14,366 bases of DNA from positions 1 to 14,366 of the forward strand of contig DEIP01000050.1 of assembly GCA_002352605.1 (NCBI GenBank). Direction: 5' to 3'. The position numbers and the translations under genes were made by a program. A model generated the notes under the pieces. It made no database searches. It was not told where the DNA came from and saw nothing but the letters and a program-made list of their open reading frames with translations. Positions 7,601 to 14,307 of the stretch are shown in pieces (the first letter of the stretch is position 1; every line of letters begins with the position of its first letter). Source of the stretch: Desulfobacteraceae bacterium UBA2771 (GTDB taxonomy: Bacteria > Desulfobacterota > Desulfobacteria > Desulfobacterales > Desulfosarcinaceae).

Positions 7601-8871
7601 AATCGTGAGGACCATTTGGGTTTGCATTCGATCAATCCCAGCCAGGTGCGGATATTCTGCAAGTGTGCCGAATTGACTTGGATCTGCCAGTCGTTGCCCA
7701 CGCCGCCCAGCATGGGGGCCTGAAACTCCAGATCCACCACCCGGTCGATAAAAAAGTTCACCAGGTCAATCTCATCCGTTTGATATACCGCCTGCCCCAT
7801 GTTGAGGACACAGGTGAGGGTGGTGGCCGGAAACTGCTCCGTCCTCGTTTTCAGGATAAAGAAGGTCTTTTCGATCAGGTCGCCGATGTGTCGGTAGCTT
7901 TCGTTTTCGATCAGCCATCCCACCGTGCGGTTGATGTCACGCAAAGCCTCCTCATGGATCAGGTTCAGTCCGGAAATACTCATGATATGAAAGAGAAAAA
8001 ACACCTGCCACTGGTTGCCCTTACCGCTGTCGGTACCGGCTTCCTTAAGTATCCGTGGCATCTTGCGGTAACGCTCGACAATGGCACTGAAATCCGTGAG
8101 GATGAGCAACCGATTGAATACCGACCGGGCGTCGATTTCCGACCGGTTTTCGATCCGGTCCAGTTGATCCTTCAAGGAGTACAACAGGTCATGGGAGATG
8201 TCTGAAAAACAGGCGCGGACACGTTCCGGATTCCGGATCTGGCCTGCAGATGCTCGAAAACTGTCCCACGGGTTCTTGACCTCGCACCAGAAATCATAGG
8301 TGGCGTTGAACATGCGGATCAGCACATGGTTGAGCACCGTGTAGTCGGTGATGGCGCCGTTATCTCGATCCCCCAGCAGCCGGATAATGCGCTTGATCGG
8401 GTAGAAACTTTTGACAAAGAGAAAAAACCGATCGTCAGAGCAGCCGTGGATCCAGCTGAAAGCCGTGTTGAGCACCGGTAGGAAATTAGGTAACCGTTCA
8501 CCTGAATCACCTATGATTTGCTGCAAATACAAGAGCAGGTTGTCCACGGCATCGGTGCGCACACCATCATCCACATCGGCATCGATGACGTCGACGAAGA
8601 TTCCCACCATGGCTCCGGCCGCCTCTACCCCCCGGGGATGGGACTGAAACAGATGGAAGTAGTCCAGTGCATAGCTGCGGGCCTCCCCTATGATGAACTG
8701 CCAATTACGATAGGGATGGCTCAGTTCCCGAAGGAAGGTGTTCACCCCTTCCATCAGGCCGAAGTAGCGGGACATGACCGCCTGGATGGACGCATAACGC
8801 GCATCGATGGTTACGTCTATGTAGGTGTTGGCCAGGTTGACTTCGAGGGCTGTGGACTTGATCCGTGTCAT
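4687..8871 (-). CDS. PPDK-like phosphotransferase: unknown N-terminal region, ATP-grasp and phosphohistidine domains, no PEP/pyruvate domain
   Basis: A 1394-residue protein. Residues 1 to about 895 are predicted mostly helical and unassigned, with a conserved-looking stretch at about 687-710 (IPSMYGSYHE). Residues about 900-1250 match the nucleotide-binding domain of pyruvate phosphate dikinase: GNKGLN (910-915, K912), SVRSG (982-986, R984), a PGMMETFLDVG loop, QEMVFGN, ENQGEDVVAG, EMEFT (E1228) and LQTR (Q1243, R1245). Residues about 1270-1390 match the swivelling phosphohistidine domain, with GGLTSHASVVA and H1334 as phosphoacceptor. The protein stops where PPDK would continue with its roughly 350-residue PEP/pyruvate barrel. 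In this family ATP phosphorylates the histidine and the phosphate passes to an acceptor; here the acceptor is unknown. The start ATG has GGGAG 13 bases upstream. It is the first gene of the minus-strand group, followed after 80 bp by GAPDH-like. Confidence 0.93.
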   Translation of the reverse strand: MTRIKSTALEVNLANTYIDVTIDARYASIQAVMSRYFGLMEGVNTFLRELSHPYRNWQFIIGEARSYALDYFHLFQSHPRGVEAAGAMVGIFVDVIDADVDDGVRTDAVDNLLLYLQQIIGDSGERLPNFLPVLNTAFSWIHGCSDDRFFLFVKSFYPIKRIIRLLGDRDNGAITDYTVLNHVLIRMFNATYDFWCEVKNPWDSFRASAGQIRNPERVRACFSDISHDLLYSLKDQLDRIENRSEIDARSVFNRLLILTDFSAIVERYRKMPRILKEAGTDSGKGNQWQVFFLFHIMSISGLNLIHEEALRDINRTVGWLIENESYRHIGDLIEKTFFILKTRTEQFPATTLTCVLNMGQAVYQTDEIDLVNFFIDRVVDLEFQAPMLGGVGNDWQIQVNSAHLQNIRTWLGLIECKPKWSSRLLSSLIIKLSLSGIFIKDTDLFPRDITRFLNSGIGPVYNLTKQLTRLFPAFFNDIGAEGLLRDISTRLDEITHRRDILIHFLRKQSHVESSNHIIRFMEAVLHFWQTRDKAPLQPFVPPGVHAQIETHGEYIDGVNALFDHLGAKGMMLPDELLVEDDARIRARLAKAPGADPVDTERVALIATFYKLLYHKYQLDHKTLHHHLGQLDRESFPDLNVLRAALEEPDLKHRLFMLMDYLERLKAIIVSDETYEIRADIYKKRHITIDIPSMYGSYHERKFDALGLTFRVESLINVLFEELVDQINLGLITRATFHEIYERLTLFDKALRLDGIYSVELESQLDLLAHALEVREFTFTQYLDIFKGFAVAVKNIINDYFNNIHGQNVTRMLTHMPTEQILEKYLPLKDTVDSDKLKHRVSEIFFRDRIATSLGLQQLDLFLTRILNTLFHQSNRLPKDELHLLLNYDPQRIITGLEQINNRVVGIIYMGNKGLNLLKLKNLGLPVPPGFIITTEAFRCRELIDGFAPVKQNFHRQVRQHIAYLEKISGKRFGDPANPLLFSVRSGASISQPGMMETFLDVGINEEIAAGLARKIDNPWFAWDNYRRFLQCYGMAFGLARDDFDAIIADFKTRLGIPLKKGFTGEHMKMVALAYKSRIQEEGIKFLEDPLDQLFMTINAVFVSWESPRARTYRKIMGISDDWGTAVTIQEMVFGNISPQAGSGVFFTHNPRWSGDTLNPWGDFTLENQGEDVVAGLVRTLPISVKQQEIEMRNTDITLETHFPAIYASIRKWAARLIYKKGWSPQEMEFTFEGPSAQDIYLLQTRDMAIRERKTVLTFDVDTNLEDYYLGHGIGVSGGAMSGRAVFTLAEIDRWRDAEPATALILIRGDTVPDDIKEMYASDGVLTARGGLTSHASVVAHRLGKTCVVGCGTMVCNENEKTARFNHIVICSGDHISVDGREGSVYQGVIKIRGT

Positions 8872-8916
8872 CTTCGGCTAAAATCTCCCTATGGTTCCGG
8901 TTGTCTGTTTGGTTAC

Positions 8917-8945
8917 AAACTATCAAAGGGATGCATGGTTTTCAA
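8917..8945 (-). promoter_or_regulatory. Weak candidate sigma-70 promoter for the dikinase-like operon
   Basis: On the minus strand, TTGAAA (8945-8940, 4 of 6 matches to the -35 consensus) is followed 17 bp later by TAGTTT (8922-8917, 3 of 6 to the -10 consensus). Position and spacing fit, about 45 bp upstream of the start, but the -10 match is poor. Confidence 0.2.
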
Positions 8946-9097
8946 GCGGAGCCGCAAGATAGGGGTAATTTTTCGATTCGCCTCGGCCGATTTAACCGTT
9001 CCCATTCATATGCGGCCGCCGCTTGATGGGTCGGCAAGGTTTCTTTTCCGGTTTTCAATTTCCGTTTGATCCGAACTGTGGTATTCAGCGAACCAAT

Positions 9098-9136
9098 GCC
9101 GGAATCACAGGGTTGCCGGGCCTCCGGTATTCCGGC
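9098..9136 (+). repeat. Inverted repeat / possible hairpin upstream of the 748-aa gene
   Basis: GCCGGAAT at 9098-9105 is perfectly complementary to ATTCCGGC at 9129-9136, around a 23-base GC-rich loop. No T-run follows, so it is not an intrinsic terminator. It could be an operator or an RNA hairpin if transcription starts upstream; chance occurrence is possible. Confidence 0.35.
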
Positions 9137-9151
9137 GGCGCATGATCGTTC

Positions 9152-9173
9152 GTATTATGCATGTGTATTATGC
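9152..9173 (+). promoter_or_regulatory. Direct repeat GTATTATGC x2 with -10-like hexamers
   Basis: The 9-mer GTATTATGC occurs at 9152-9160 and 9165-9173, 13 bp apart. Each copy contains TATTAT, 5 of 6 matches to the sigma-70 -10 box, but no good -35 box lies 16-18 bp upstream. It may be an operator for an activator or the promoter core of the 748-aa gene; the second copy would start RNA about 60 bases before that gene's ATG. Confidence 0.35.
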
Positions 9174-9227
9174 CGGAAGGGTCGCACCGGGAAACGCCAA
9201 TACGCGTCTTTACCTTTATATGCCACC

Positions 9228-9232
9228 AGGGG
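9228..9232 (+). promoter_or_regulatory. Shine-Dalgarno AGGGG fixing the start at 9240
   Basis: AGGGG lies 7 bases before the ATG at 9240, ideal spacing. The other in-frame ATG, at 9234, is only one base from it, and the upstream in-frame starts (9066, 9096) have no such site. Confidence 0.65.
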
Positions 9233-9239
9233 CATGACC

Positions 9240-11486
9240 ATGGATGAAAAAGAAATTTATCTGGATGATGCCGCGAAACAACTTTTTGCTCAGATCGAAG
9301 GAATCGAAGAACACAAAAAGGGACGGTCGGCAGCGGAAATGATGGCCGAGAGTCTTGGCGAAGCGCAGAAACAAGAGGACGTGTGGCGTATTCTGCTCTG
9401 TGAAATCGTGCATTACATCGCCGGCTATTTTCAACGTATGGATCTGGATGCCCGACCGGACGAGGAGCGTCAAACCTTCGATCAGCTGTCGGACATCCTG
9501 GCCAAGCTCTCCCAGATGCCCCGGCAGGCAGGGCGGATCCTGGTGCGCTACCGGGGCCTTTCCGCGGATACGGATATTCCCGAACGGCTGGACTACGAAA
9601 TTATTTTCGGAAACATGGTGGTGGACCTGGATATCCTGCCTGCCATGATCAAACGCCACGGCAATCTGTTGTCTCATCTAACGGGCCAACTGTTGGATGC
9701 CTTCGGGATCTTCTCTCGATGCGGCATCAATAATCTGTGTCTGAACTTGCCCGAAGGGGATCTTGGATCTCTGAATCAGTTGCGTCGCAGTCTCCATATT
9801 CTTTGCCGCCTCAATGCCGCAAACGAGCACCAGCGTGAAATTGCCCTGGGGACCGGAAAGGCGCATCGGGTGCCCATGGTTATCGACGAGAAGGGGAACC
9901 GCAACACGAATTTGACCCTGGTGGCCGGTGTCAACCGGTTGGGCGCCAAAACCATGCACAACCTCGTCGATAAGGTGGACGCATGGATGCAGAAAAAAGA
10001 AGCGTCCGGCGAAGGCTGTCAATTTACCAGTGTTTACAATGCCATTTTCGGCCTGCCCAAGATCAGTGCCCAACTGATTCCGCCGCCCATGGAAATCAAT
10101 AACCTGGACTGGTTGATGCGGGAAGAGAGTGAAAAAAGCTTTTCCAGGGAAAAAGCCAAAGTGGCGCGGATTATCGCCAGCGTGGAGATCTCCCCTGAAA
10201 AAGTCGCCAAGGTGATCAAAAGCGTTTACGGTAATGACTACCGGAAGATCAATTCTCACCATCTGGAAGAGCGGTTGGGACTCTCATCGAATCTACTCCA
10301 GGCCATCGACAACAAACCCAAAAGCGAAGACGCCCGGCAGGAGGTCCTGACCAACTTGCAAAAACGCCTGAACACCGTACGGGACGATGTTTTCGATAAC
10401 CTGTATGCTTTCCGTACCGAAGACGAGAGGGCGACTGCGCGCGGGACCATTTTGGGGGCGGTTCACCGGCAGCTGTTTAAAATGGTCTCTTTTTTCAAAG
10501 GGCGGTCCGCTACCCGGAAGAAGATGACCGCCATGGTTCACGGTGCCATCCGGTTTGAAGAACACGATTATGAGATCCTGGCCCAGGATTTTGGCATTGA
10601 TCTGGATGAAGCACGCCAACTGGTGGATGCACTGAAGCCGTGTTTCGACGAAAAGGGCCGCTTTATCAAATCGGCATTTGCCGACGCCTTGTCCCGATTT
10701 ACCCGCTACGAGAAAAAGATTTTCGAGTTCTTGTGGCAGCATCTCAAGGATGTGGTGGCACCGGAAGACCGAACCGTCTTTCTCAATTCCCTGCAGATGC
10801 TCACCAACCGGATGAATCAGCCCAAGCGGGCCTTTAAGATTCTGCTTGAGGATTTTCTAAAGGATCCCGGCGACATTCAGTTTTCAGACGCCAAAGCCCT
10901 GATGTTGACCAACCTCATCCTGCACGAATATGACAAGAGCCTGGCCGATATCGAAATCACACCCGAGGACATCCTTTTCAACCGCCGCGGCCTGGACCAG
11001 GAGGTGGCACGCTACGCCGCATGGCGCATGGACCGGGACCAGGAAGCCTTTTTCGACAAGGTGCGCACCATTCATCAGGCCCTTTGCGAAGCCCTGACGT
11101 TTGGCATGACACGCAAGCACCGCCTGGCCGTAAAGGATCTTTTGGTCCTGGAGCGGGAAGTTTTCATCTTTTTGTCCATGATGGAAACGGCCGTGGGTTG
11201 TTCGGTCATGCGCAGTGCCGTTACCGAATACGGCAGCCCTGAATCCGACCTTTACTTTCTGAAAGAGAGCGATCGCTTCATGTCCCACTTGCTACGGAAT
11301 CTGCGGATCGCCATTCGCGGATTGGCCAACATCGGCAACATGGAGAGCATACCGTCCCTGGAAGCCGTCAAGACCCGGGAGGAAGTATTTCAGCGCCTGA
11401 AAAAAAGCAAGGCACACCGGGATCAGTCCCGGCTGATTTCGGAATGGGTGAACGAGGCGGTGAAGATTATTAAGTTCCGTTCATAG
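9240..11486 (+). CDS. Conserved-looking hypothetical protein, 748 aa, mostly helical
   Basis: I do not recognise this family. From the ATG at 9240 the protein has 748 residues, is highly charged (Glu/Lys/Arg/Asp) and appears almost wholly alpha-helical. No signal peptide, membrane segment, Walker motif, zinc site or known catalytic motif was seen. Visible landmarks include a short Gly-rich segment near residue 170 (NLPEGDLGSLNQLRR), a Pro-rich turn PPPME near residue 281, and a basic C-terminus. It is read divergently from the dikinase-like gene and shares its upstream region; both proteins have long helical regions of unknown fold, so a joint function is plausible but unproven. A strong hairpin terminator follows, making this a single-gene unit. 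The coding call is secure from length, codon pattern and ribosome site; function is unknown. Confidence 0.88.
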   Translation: MDEKEIYLDDAAKQLFAQIEGIEEHKKGRSAAEMMAESLGEAQKQEDVWRILLCEIVHYIAGYFQRMDLDARPDEERQTFDQLSDILAKLSQMPRQAGRILVRYRGLSADTDIPERLDYEIIFGNMVVDLDILPAMIKRHGNLLSHLTGQLLDAFGIFSRCGINNLCLNLPEGDLGSLNQLRRSLHILCRLNAANEHQREIALGTGKAHRVPMVIDEKGNRNTNLTLVAGVNRLGAKTMHNLVDKVDAWMQKKEASGEGCQFTSVYNAIFGLPKISAQLIPPPMEINNLDWLMREESEKSFSREKAKVARIIASVEISPEKVAKVIKSVYGNDYRKINSHHLEERLGLSSNLLQAIDNKPKSEDARQEVLTNLQKRLNTVRDDVFDNLYAFRTEDERATARGTILGAVHRQLFKMVSFFKGRSATRKKMTAMVHGAIRFEEHDYEILAQDFGIDLDEARQLVDALKPCFDEKGRFIKSAFADALSRFTRYEKKIFEFLWQHLKDVVAPEDRTVFLNSLQMLTNRMNQPKRAFKILLEDFLKDPGDIQFSDAKALMLTNLILHEYDKSLADIEITPEDILFNRRGLDQEVARYAAWRMDRDQEAFFDKVRTIHQALCEALTFGMTRKHRLAVKDLLVLEREVFIFLSMMETAVGCSVMRSAVTEYGSPESDLYFLKESDRFMSHLLRNLRIAIRGLANIGNMESIPSLEAVKTREEVFQRLKKSKAHRDQSRLISEWVNEAVKIIKFRS

Positions 11487-11544
11487 TGCCCATCCTACCC
11501 AATTGACAAATCCTTCCCGAATGAAGTTGTCGAGTTTTTTCCCC

Positions 11545-11600
11545 AGGTGGCGCGATCGGCGATTTCGTCGTCCGATCCGCCACCTCCCTCCTTTTTCTTT
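11545..11600 (+). terminator. Rho-independent terminator after the 748-aa gene
   Basis: The arms AGGTGGCGCGATCGG (11545-11559) and CCGATCCGCCACCT (11572-11585) pair over 14 bp with one bulged base, around a 12-base loop, and are followed by CCCTCCTTTTTCTTT. It lies 58 bp past the stop codon and separates this gene from the MinD-type operon. The U-tract is interrupted by C, which lowers certainty a little. Confidence 0.75.
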
Positions 11601-11730
11601 CGCATCAGAAAAAAATACTTGACCTTTTATGAGCCTATGCTTACCGTTGGATTGATCGAACGTTGCCGTTTTTCAGCGAAATCGCCGGCGGGCAAAACGG
11701 CGGGTATCCGCGAAAATTGCCCTGCCGTCA

Positions 11731-11737
11731 GAGGAGG
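11731..11737 (+). promoter_or_regulatory. Strong Shine-Dalgarno GAGGAGG fixing the start at 11747
   Basis: GAGGAGG lies 9 bases upstream of the ATG at 11747. This start places the P-loop at residues 8-16, as in the MinD/Mrp family; the longer open frame from 11663 would add 28 unrelated residues. Confidence 0.8.
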
Positions 11738-11746
11738 CACAACCGA

Positions 11747-12601
11747 ATGATTATTAGCATCGCCAGCGGGAAAGGCGGCACTGGAAAAACCACCGTGGCC
11801 ACCAATCTTGCGGTATCCGTGAGCGGGCCGGTCCAGCTGCTGGACTGTGATGTGGAAGAGCCCAATGCACACCTGTTTTTGCGGCCGACCATCGAGGAAA
11901 CGAAAACCATCACCACGCCGGTTCCTGAAATTGACCTGGAAAAATGTAACCAATGCAAGAAGTGCATGGAAATATGCCGTTTCAAGGCCATTGCCGTCAT
12001 CGGTGATACGGTGCTCACTTTTCCCGAGCTTTGCCACGGTTGCGGCGGTTGCTTGGCGGTATGCCCGGAGGGGGCAATCACCGAAAAGGGACGGGATCTG
12101 GGTGTTTTGGAAGTCGGTGCGATGAACGGCGTCTCTTTTATCCACGGGCGACTTCGGGTGGGGGAAGCCATGTCACCGCCGCTGATCCGGGCTGTTCGAG
12201 AATGCAGCCGGGCCGGTGGTCTGACGCTGATCGACGCCCCACCGGGCACGTCATGTCCGGTGATTGCCGCCATGAAGGATACGGATTTTGTTCTGCTGGT
12301 CACCGAACCGACCCCCTTTGGCCTTCACGACCTGAAACTGGCCGTGGAGGCGGTGAAAATACTCGATATTCCCATGGGCCTGGTGATCAATCGTGCCGAT
12401 ATCGGAGACGACGCCGTCAGGGCGTATGCCCAGGCCGAAGGTCTTCCAATCCTGATGGAGATCCCCTTTGACCGGCAAATCGCCGAAAGCTATTCCCGTG
12501 GGGAGATGTTCACCCTGGCCATGCCTGAATGGAAGGACCGTTTTCGTGCACTGGCTGAAAATATCCAGACGCTGGCGGAGAAGGGGGCCGGTGAAAAATG
12601 A
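11747..12601 (+). CDS. MinD/Mrp-type P-loop ATPase with inserted 2[4Fe-4S] ferredoxin domain (first of pair)
   Basis: A 284-residue member of the MinD-superfamily ATPases that carry a ferredoxin domain, related to Mrp/NBP35 Fe-S carriers and to the ATPases of the Desulfovibrio orange protein complex. The deviant Walker A is SGKGGTGKTT (7-16); the switch region is DCDVEEPN (33-40) and IDAPPGTSCP (162-171, D163). The insert at about 60-112 has two C-x2-C-x2-C-x3-C motifs (C67, C70, C73, C77 and C96, C99, C102, C106), so two [4Fe-4S] clusters are expected. It is probably cytosolic and acts in ATP-dependent assembly or transfer of a metal cluster. Its last four bases (ATGA) overlap the start of the second ATPase, so the two are cotranscribed and may form a heterodimer. 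The specific client is inferred from the neighbouring NifX/ORP-like proteins. Confidence 0.93.
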   Translation: MIISIASGKGGTGKTTVATNLAVSVSGPVQLLDCDVEEPNAHLFLRPTIEETKTITTPVPEIDLEKCNQCKKCMEICRFKAIAVIGDTVLTFPELCHGCGGCLAVCPEGAITEKGRDLGVLEVGAMNGVSFIHGRLRVGEAMSPPLIRAVRECSRAGGLTLIDAPPGTSCPVIAAMKDTDFVLLVTEPTPFGLHDLKLAVEAVKILDIPMGLVINRADIGDDAVRAYAQAEGLPILMEIPFDRQIAESYSRGEMFTLAMPEWKDRFRALAENIQTLAEKGAGEK

Positions 12602-13473
12602 AAGAACTTGTAATTTTGAGCGGAAAAGGGGGTACCGGCAAGACCAGCCTGACGGCATCTTTTGCCGTCCTGGCCGACGGCTGCCTGTTGTGCGATGCAG
12701 ACGTGGATGCGGCGGACCTTCATCTGTTGATGCAGCCCGATATTCGAAAACGGACCGATTTTCAGGGTGGCGGCGTGGCGGTGATCGACCCGCAGCGGTG
12801 CACCGGATGCGGCACCTGCATCGATTACTGTCGCTGGGCGGCCATCGGGCCGGACTTCGTCGTCGATGAGATCGGATGCGAAGGCTGCGGGGTATGTGTG
12901 GATTTCTGTCCGGAACAGGCCATTGATTTTCCTATTAAGACTTGTGGCCAGTGGTTTATTTCCGATACCCGTTGCGGGCCCATGGTGCATGCCCGGCTGG
13001 GCATCGCCGAGGAGAACTCCGGGAAACTGGTGGCCCTGGTGCGTCAGCAGGCCAGGCAATTGGCCGAAGAGAGAGGCCTTGACATGATCCTCACCGACGG
13101 TCCGCCGGGTGTGGGCTGCCCGGTGATCGCCTCAGTCGGCGGTGCCACCAGTGCGCTGATCGTCACCGAACCCACCGTTTCAGGGATCCACGACATGGCC
13201 CGGGCCATCGAATTGTGCCGGTTTTTCAAGGTTCCCGTGATGATCTGCATCAACAAGTTTGACCTGAACGTGGACAACAGTGCCACCATTGAGCAGATGG
13301 CTCGTGACGGGGGGTTGCCGATCGTTGGGCGCGTTCCCTTTGATGCGGCTTTTACCCGGGCCATGGTGCAGGGCAAGACCCTCCTGGAATTCGACGGCGA
13401 CGGGTCGGCAGGCGAACAGCTGCGACGGGTGTGGGCCGCTATAATGTGTACACCGGCCATGATGGCTGAATAA
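12598..13473 (+). CDS. MinD/Mrp-type P-loop ATPase with inserted 2[4Fe-4S] ferredoxin domain (second of pair)
   Basis: A 291-residue paralogue of the preceding protein with the same plan: P-loop SGKGGTGKTS (8-17), DADVDAADLH (33-42), and two Cys-rich motifs (C68, C71, C74, C78 and C94, C97, C100, C104). TDGPPGVGCP (166-175, D167) and the nucleotide-base region INKFDLN (218-224) follow. Additional Cys residues are at 116 and 126. The two ATPases are clearly related but well diverged, typical of the tandem pairs found in sulfate reducers, where they are thought to work as a heteromer. The start overlaps the previous stop by four bases, implying translational coupling. Twenty-seven bases separate it from the next gene. 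The exact role, cluster insertion into the downstream NifX-like proteins or otherwise, is an inference from context. Confidence 0.93.
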   Translation: MKELVILSGKGGTGKTSLTASFAVLADGCLLCDADVDAADLHLLMQPDIRKRTDFQGGGVAVIDPQRCTGCGTCIDYCRWAAIGPDFVVDEIGCEGCGVCVDFCPEQAIDFPIKTCGQWFISDTRCGPMVHARLGIAEENSGKLVALVRQQARQLAEERGLDMILTDGPPGVGCPVIASVGGATSALIVTEPTVSGIHDMARAIELCRFFKVPVMICINKFDLNVDNSATIEQMARDGGLPIVGRVPFDAAFTRAMVQGKTLLEFDGDGSAGEQLRRVWAAIMCTPAMMAE

Positions 13474-13500
13474 TAACTATGAAAAGGAGTAAACGATATC

Positions 13501-13884
13501 ATGGACAACGGAAGAATTGCCATCCCTTCGATTGAAGTAGGAGGCCTTGACGGTCAACGTGCCGGTCATTTTGGCCATTGTGACACCTTTACCCTGGTAG
13601 ATGTGAAAGACGGAACCATCGATAAGGTTTCCACCGTCGCCAACATTACCCACGTTCAGGGCGGCTGCATGGTTCCGGTGAACCTGCTGGCAGACAATCA
13701 GGTCAATGCCCTGGTCGTGGGTGGTATCGGTATGCGACCGCTCATGGGGTTCCGGCAGGCGGGTATTGATGTTTACCATGACGATCAACGTGCGGATATC
13801 CGTCCGGTAGTGGAAGATCTGATTGCCGGAAAACTGACCATGATTGTCGACGATCAGGTGTGCGGTGGGGGCGGCGGGCAGTGA
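13501..13884 (+). CDS. NifX/NifB C-terminal-like (dinitrogenase Fe-Mo cofactor family) small protein
   Basis: A 127-residue protein of the dinitrogenase iron-molybdenum cofactor fold (RNase H-like, as in NifX, NifY, the NifB C-terminus and orange protein ORP). Diagnostic features: GHFGHCDTFTLVDV (22-35), HVQGGC (51-56), LVVGGIGMRPLMGF (71-84) and a C-terminal Cys followed by five Gly (121-126). Members bind or carry Fe-S, Fe-Mo or Mo-Cu clusters. His23, His26, Cys27, His51, Cys56 and Cys121 are candidate ligands. No nif structural genes are in the window, so it should not be called nitrogenase-related without more evidence. A Shine-Dalgarno GGAG lies 11 bases upstream. The position directly after the two Fe-S ATPases suggests it is their client or scaffold. 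Confidence 0.88.
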   Translation: MDNGRIAIPSIEVGGLDGQRAGHFGHCDTFTLVDVKDGTIDKVSTVANITHVQGGCMVPVNLLADNQVNALVVGGIGMRPLMGFRQAGIDVYHDDQRADIRPVVEDLIAGKLTMIVDDQVCGGGGGQ

Positions 13885-13933
13885 GACCCGTATCAAGCGT
13901 CCGATTCGCCGGTTAAACCAAGCAACCCCACAT

Positions 13934-13940
13934 AGGGAGG
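13934..13940 (+). promoter_or_regulatory. Strong Shine-Dalgarno AGGGAGG of the second NifX-like gene
   Basis: AGGGAGG lies 7 bases upstream of the ATG at 13948, one of the best ribosome sites in the window. Together with the 63-bp gap before this gene it suggests independent, strong translation rather than coupling. Confidence 0.7.
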
Positions 13941-13947
13941 AAAATCG

Positions 13948-14307
13948 ATGAAAATTGCCGTAACATCCACGGGAAAGGATTTGGATTCACCCATGGATCC
14001 CCGTTTTGGGCGGGCGGCCTATATCCTCATTGTCGACGCCGACACCTTGGCCTTCAAAGTGCTGGATAACGCCGAGAATGTCAATGCCTTTAAGGGGGCC
14101 GGCATTCAGGCGGCCACCATGATCAGTGAAAATCAAGCCGATATCCTGCTCACCGGGTTCTGCGGCCCCAATGCCTTCAAAACGCTGGAAGCCGCACAGG
14201 TCAAGGTGGCTGGTGATGTGAGCGGTACGGTTCGTGAGGCGGTGGCCTCGTTTGTAGACGGAAACGTCAAGCTTGTTTCCCAACCCAATGCCCAGGGGCA
14301 TTGGTAA
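13948..14307 (+). CDS. Orange-protein/NifX-like small protein
   Basis: A 119-residue member of the same fold as the preceding gene but of a different subgroup. Features: MKIAVTS strand (1-7), DPRFGRAAYILIVD (17-30), GAGIQAA (50-56), LLTGFCGPNAFKTLEAA (67-83) and VSGTVREAVASFVDG (91-105). Length, start and motif order resemble the orange protein of Desulfovibrio, which holds a Mo-Cu-S cluster, and many 'dinitrogenase Fe-Mo cofactor' proteins of anaerobes. Cys72 is its only cysteine. In D. vulgaris such a protein is encoded with MinD-like Fe-S ATPases, as here. It is the last complete gene in the window; 59 bases follow with no further gene start that I can support. Assignment to the family is firm; metal content is inference. 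Confidence 0.87.
   Translation: MKIAVTSTGKDLDSPMDPRFGRAAYILIVDADTLAFKVLDNAENVNAFKGAGIQAATMISENQADILLTGFCGPNAFKTLEAAQVKVAGDVSGTVREAVASFVDGNVKLVSQPNAQGHW

Larger units (their letters stand above)
8872..9239. other. Divergent intergenic control region (368 bp)
   Basis: Separates the dikinase-like gene (minus) from the 748-aa gene (plus). No convincing small gene was found. The frame of the plus gene remains open from 9066, but that stretch has no ribosome site and Cys/Arg/Ser-rich, non-gene-like composition. It contains a 9-bp direct repeat (9152-9173), an 8-bp inverted repeat (9098-9136) and weak sigma-70-like promoter candidates on both strands. No sigma-54 GG-N10-GC promoter was seen. Confidence 0.6.

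Noticed and set aside
8907..8920. Imperfect palindrome GTTTG-GTTA-CAAAC
   Set aside because: Arms of only 5 bp; expected often by chance, with no second copy seen.
9066..9239. Longer N-terminus for the 748-aa protein
   Set aside because: The extra 58 residues look non-coding and have no ribosome site, whereas ATG 9240 has AGGGG at ideal spacing.
11602..11746. Sigma-54 or sigma-70 promoter for the MinD-type operon
   Set aside because: No GG-N10-GC pair was found; TTGGATTGATCGAACGTTGC has the wrong spacing. TTGACC near 11620 has only TACCGT at 17 bp, too weak to report as a feature.
13501..14307. Nitrogenase cofactor genes (nifX/nifB)
   Set aside because: Only the fold is shared; no nif structural or assembly genes are present, and the ATPase neighbours point to the ORP-type group instead.
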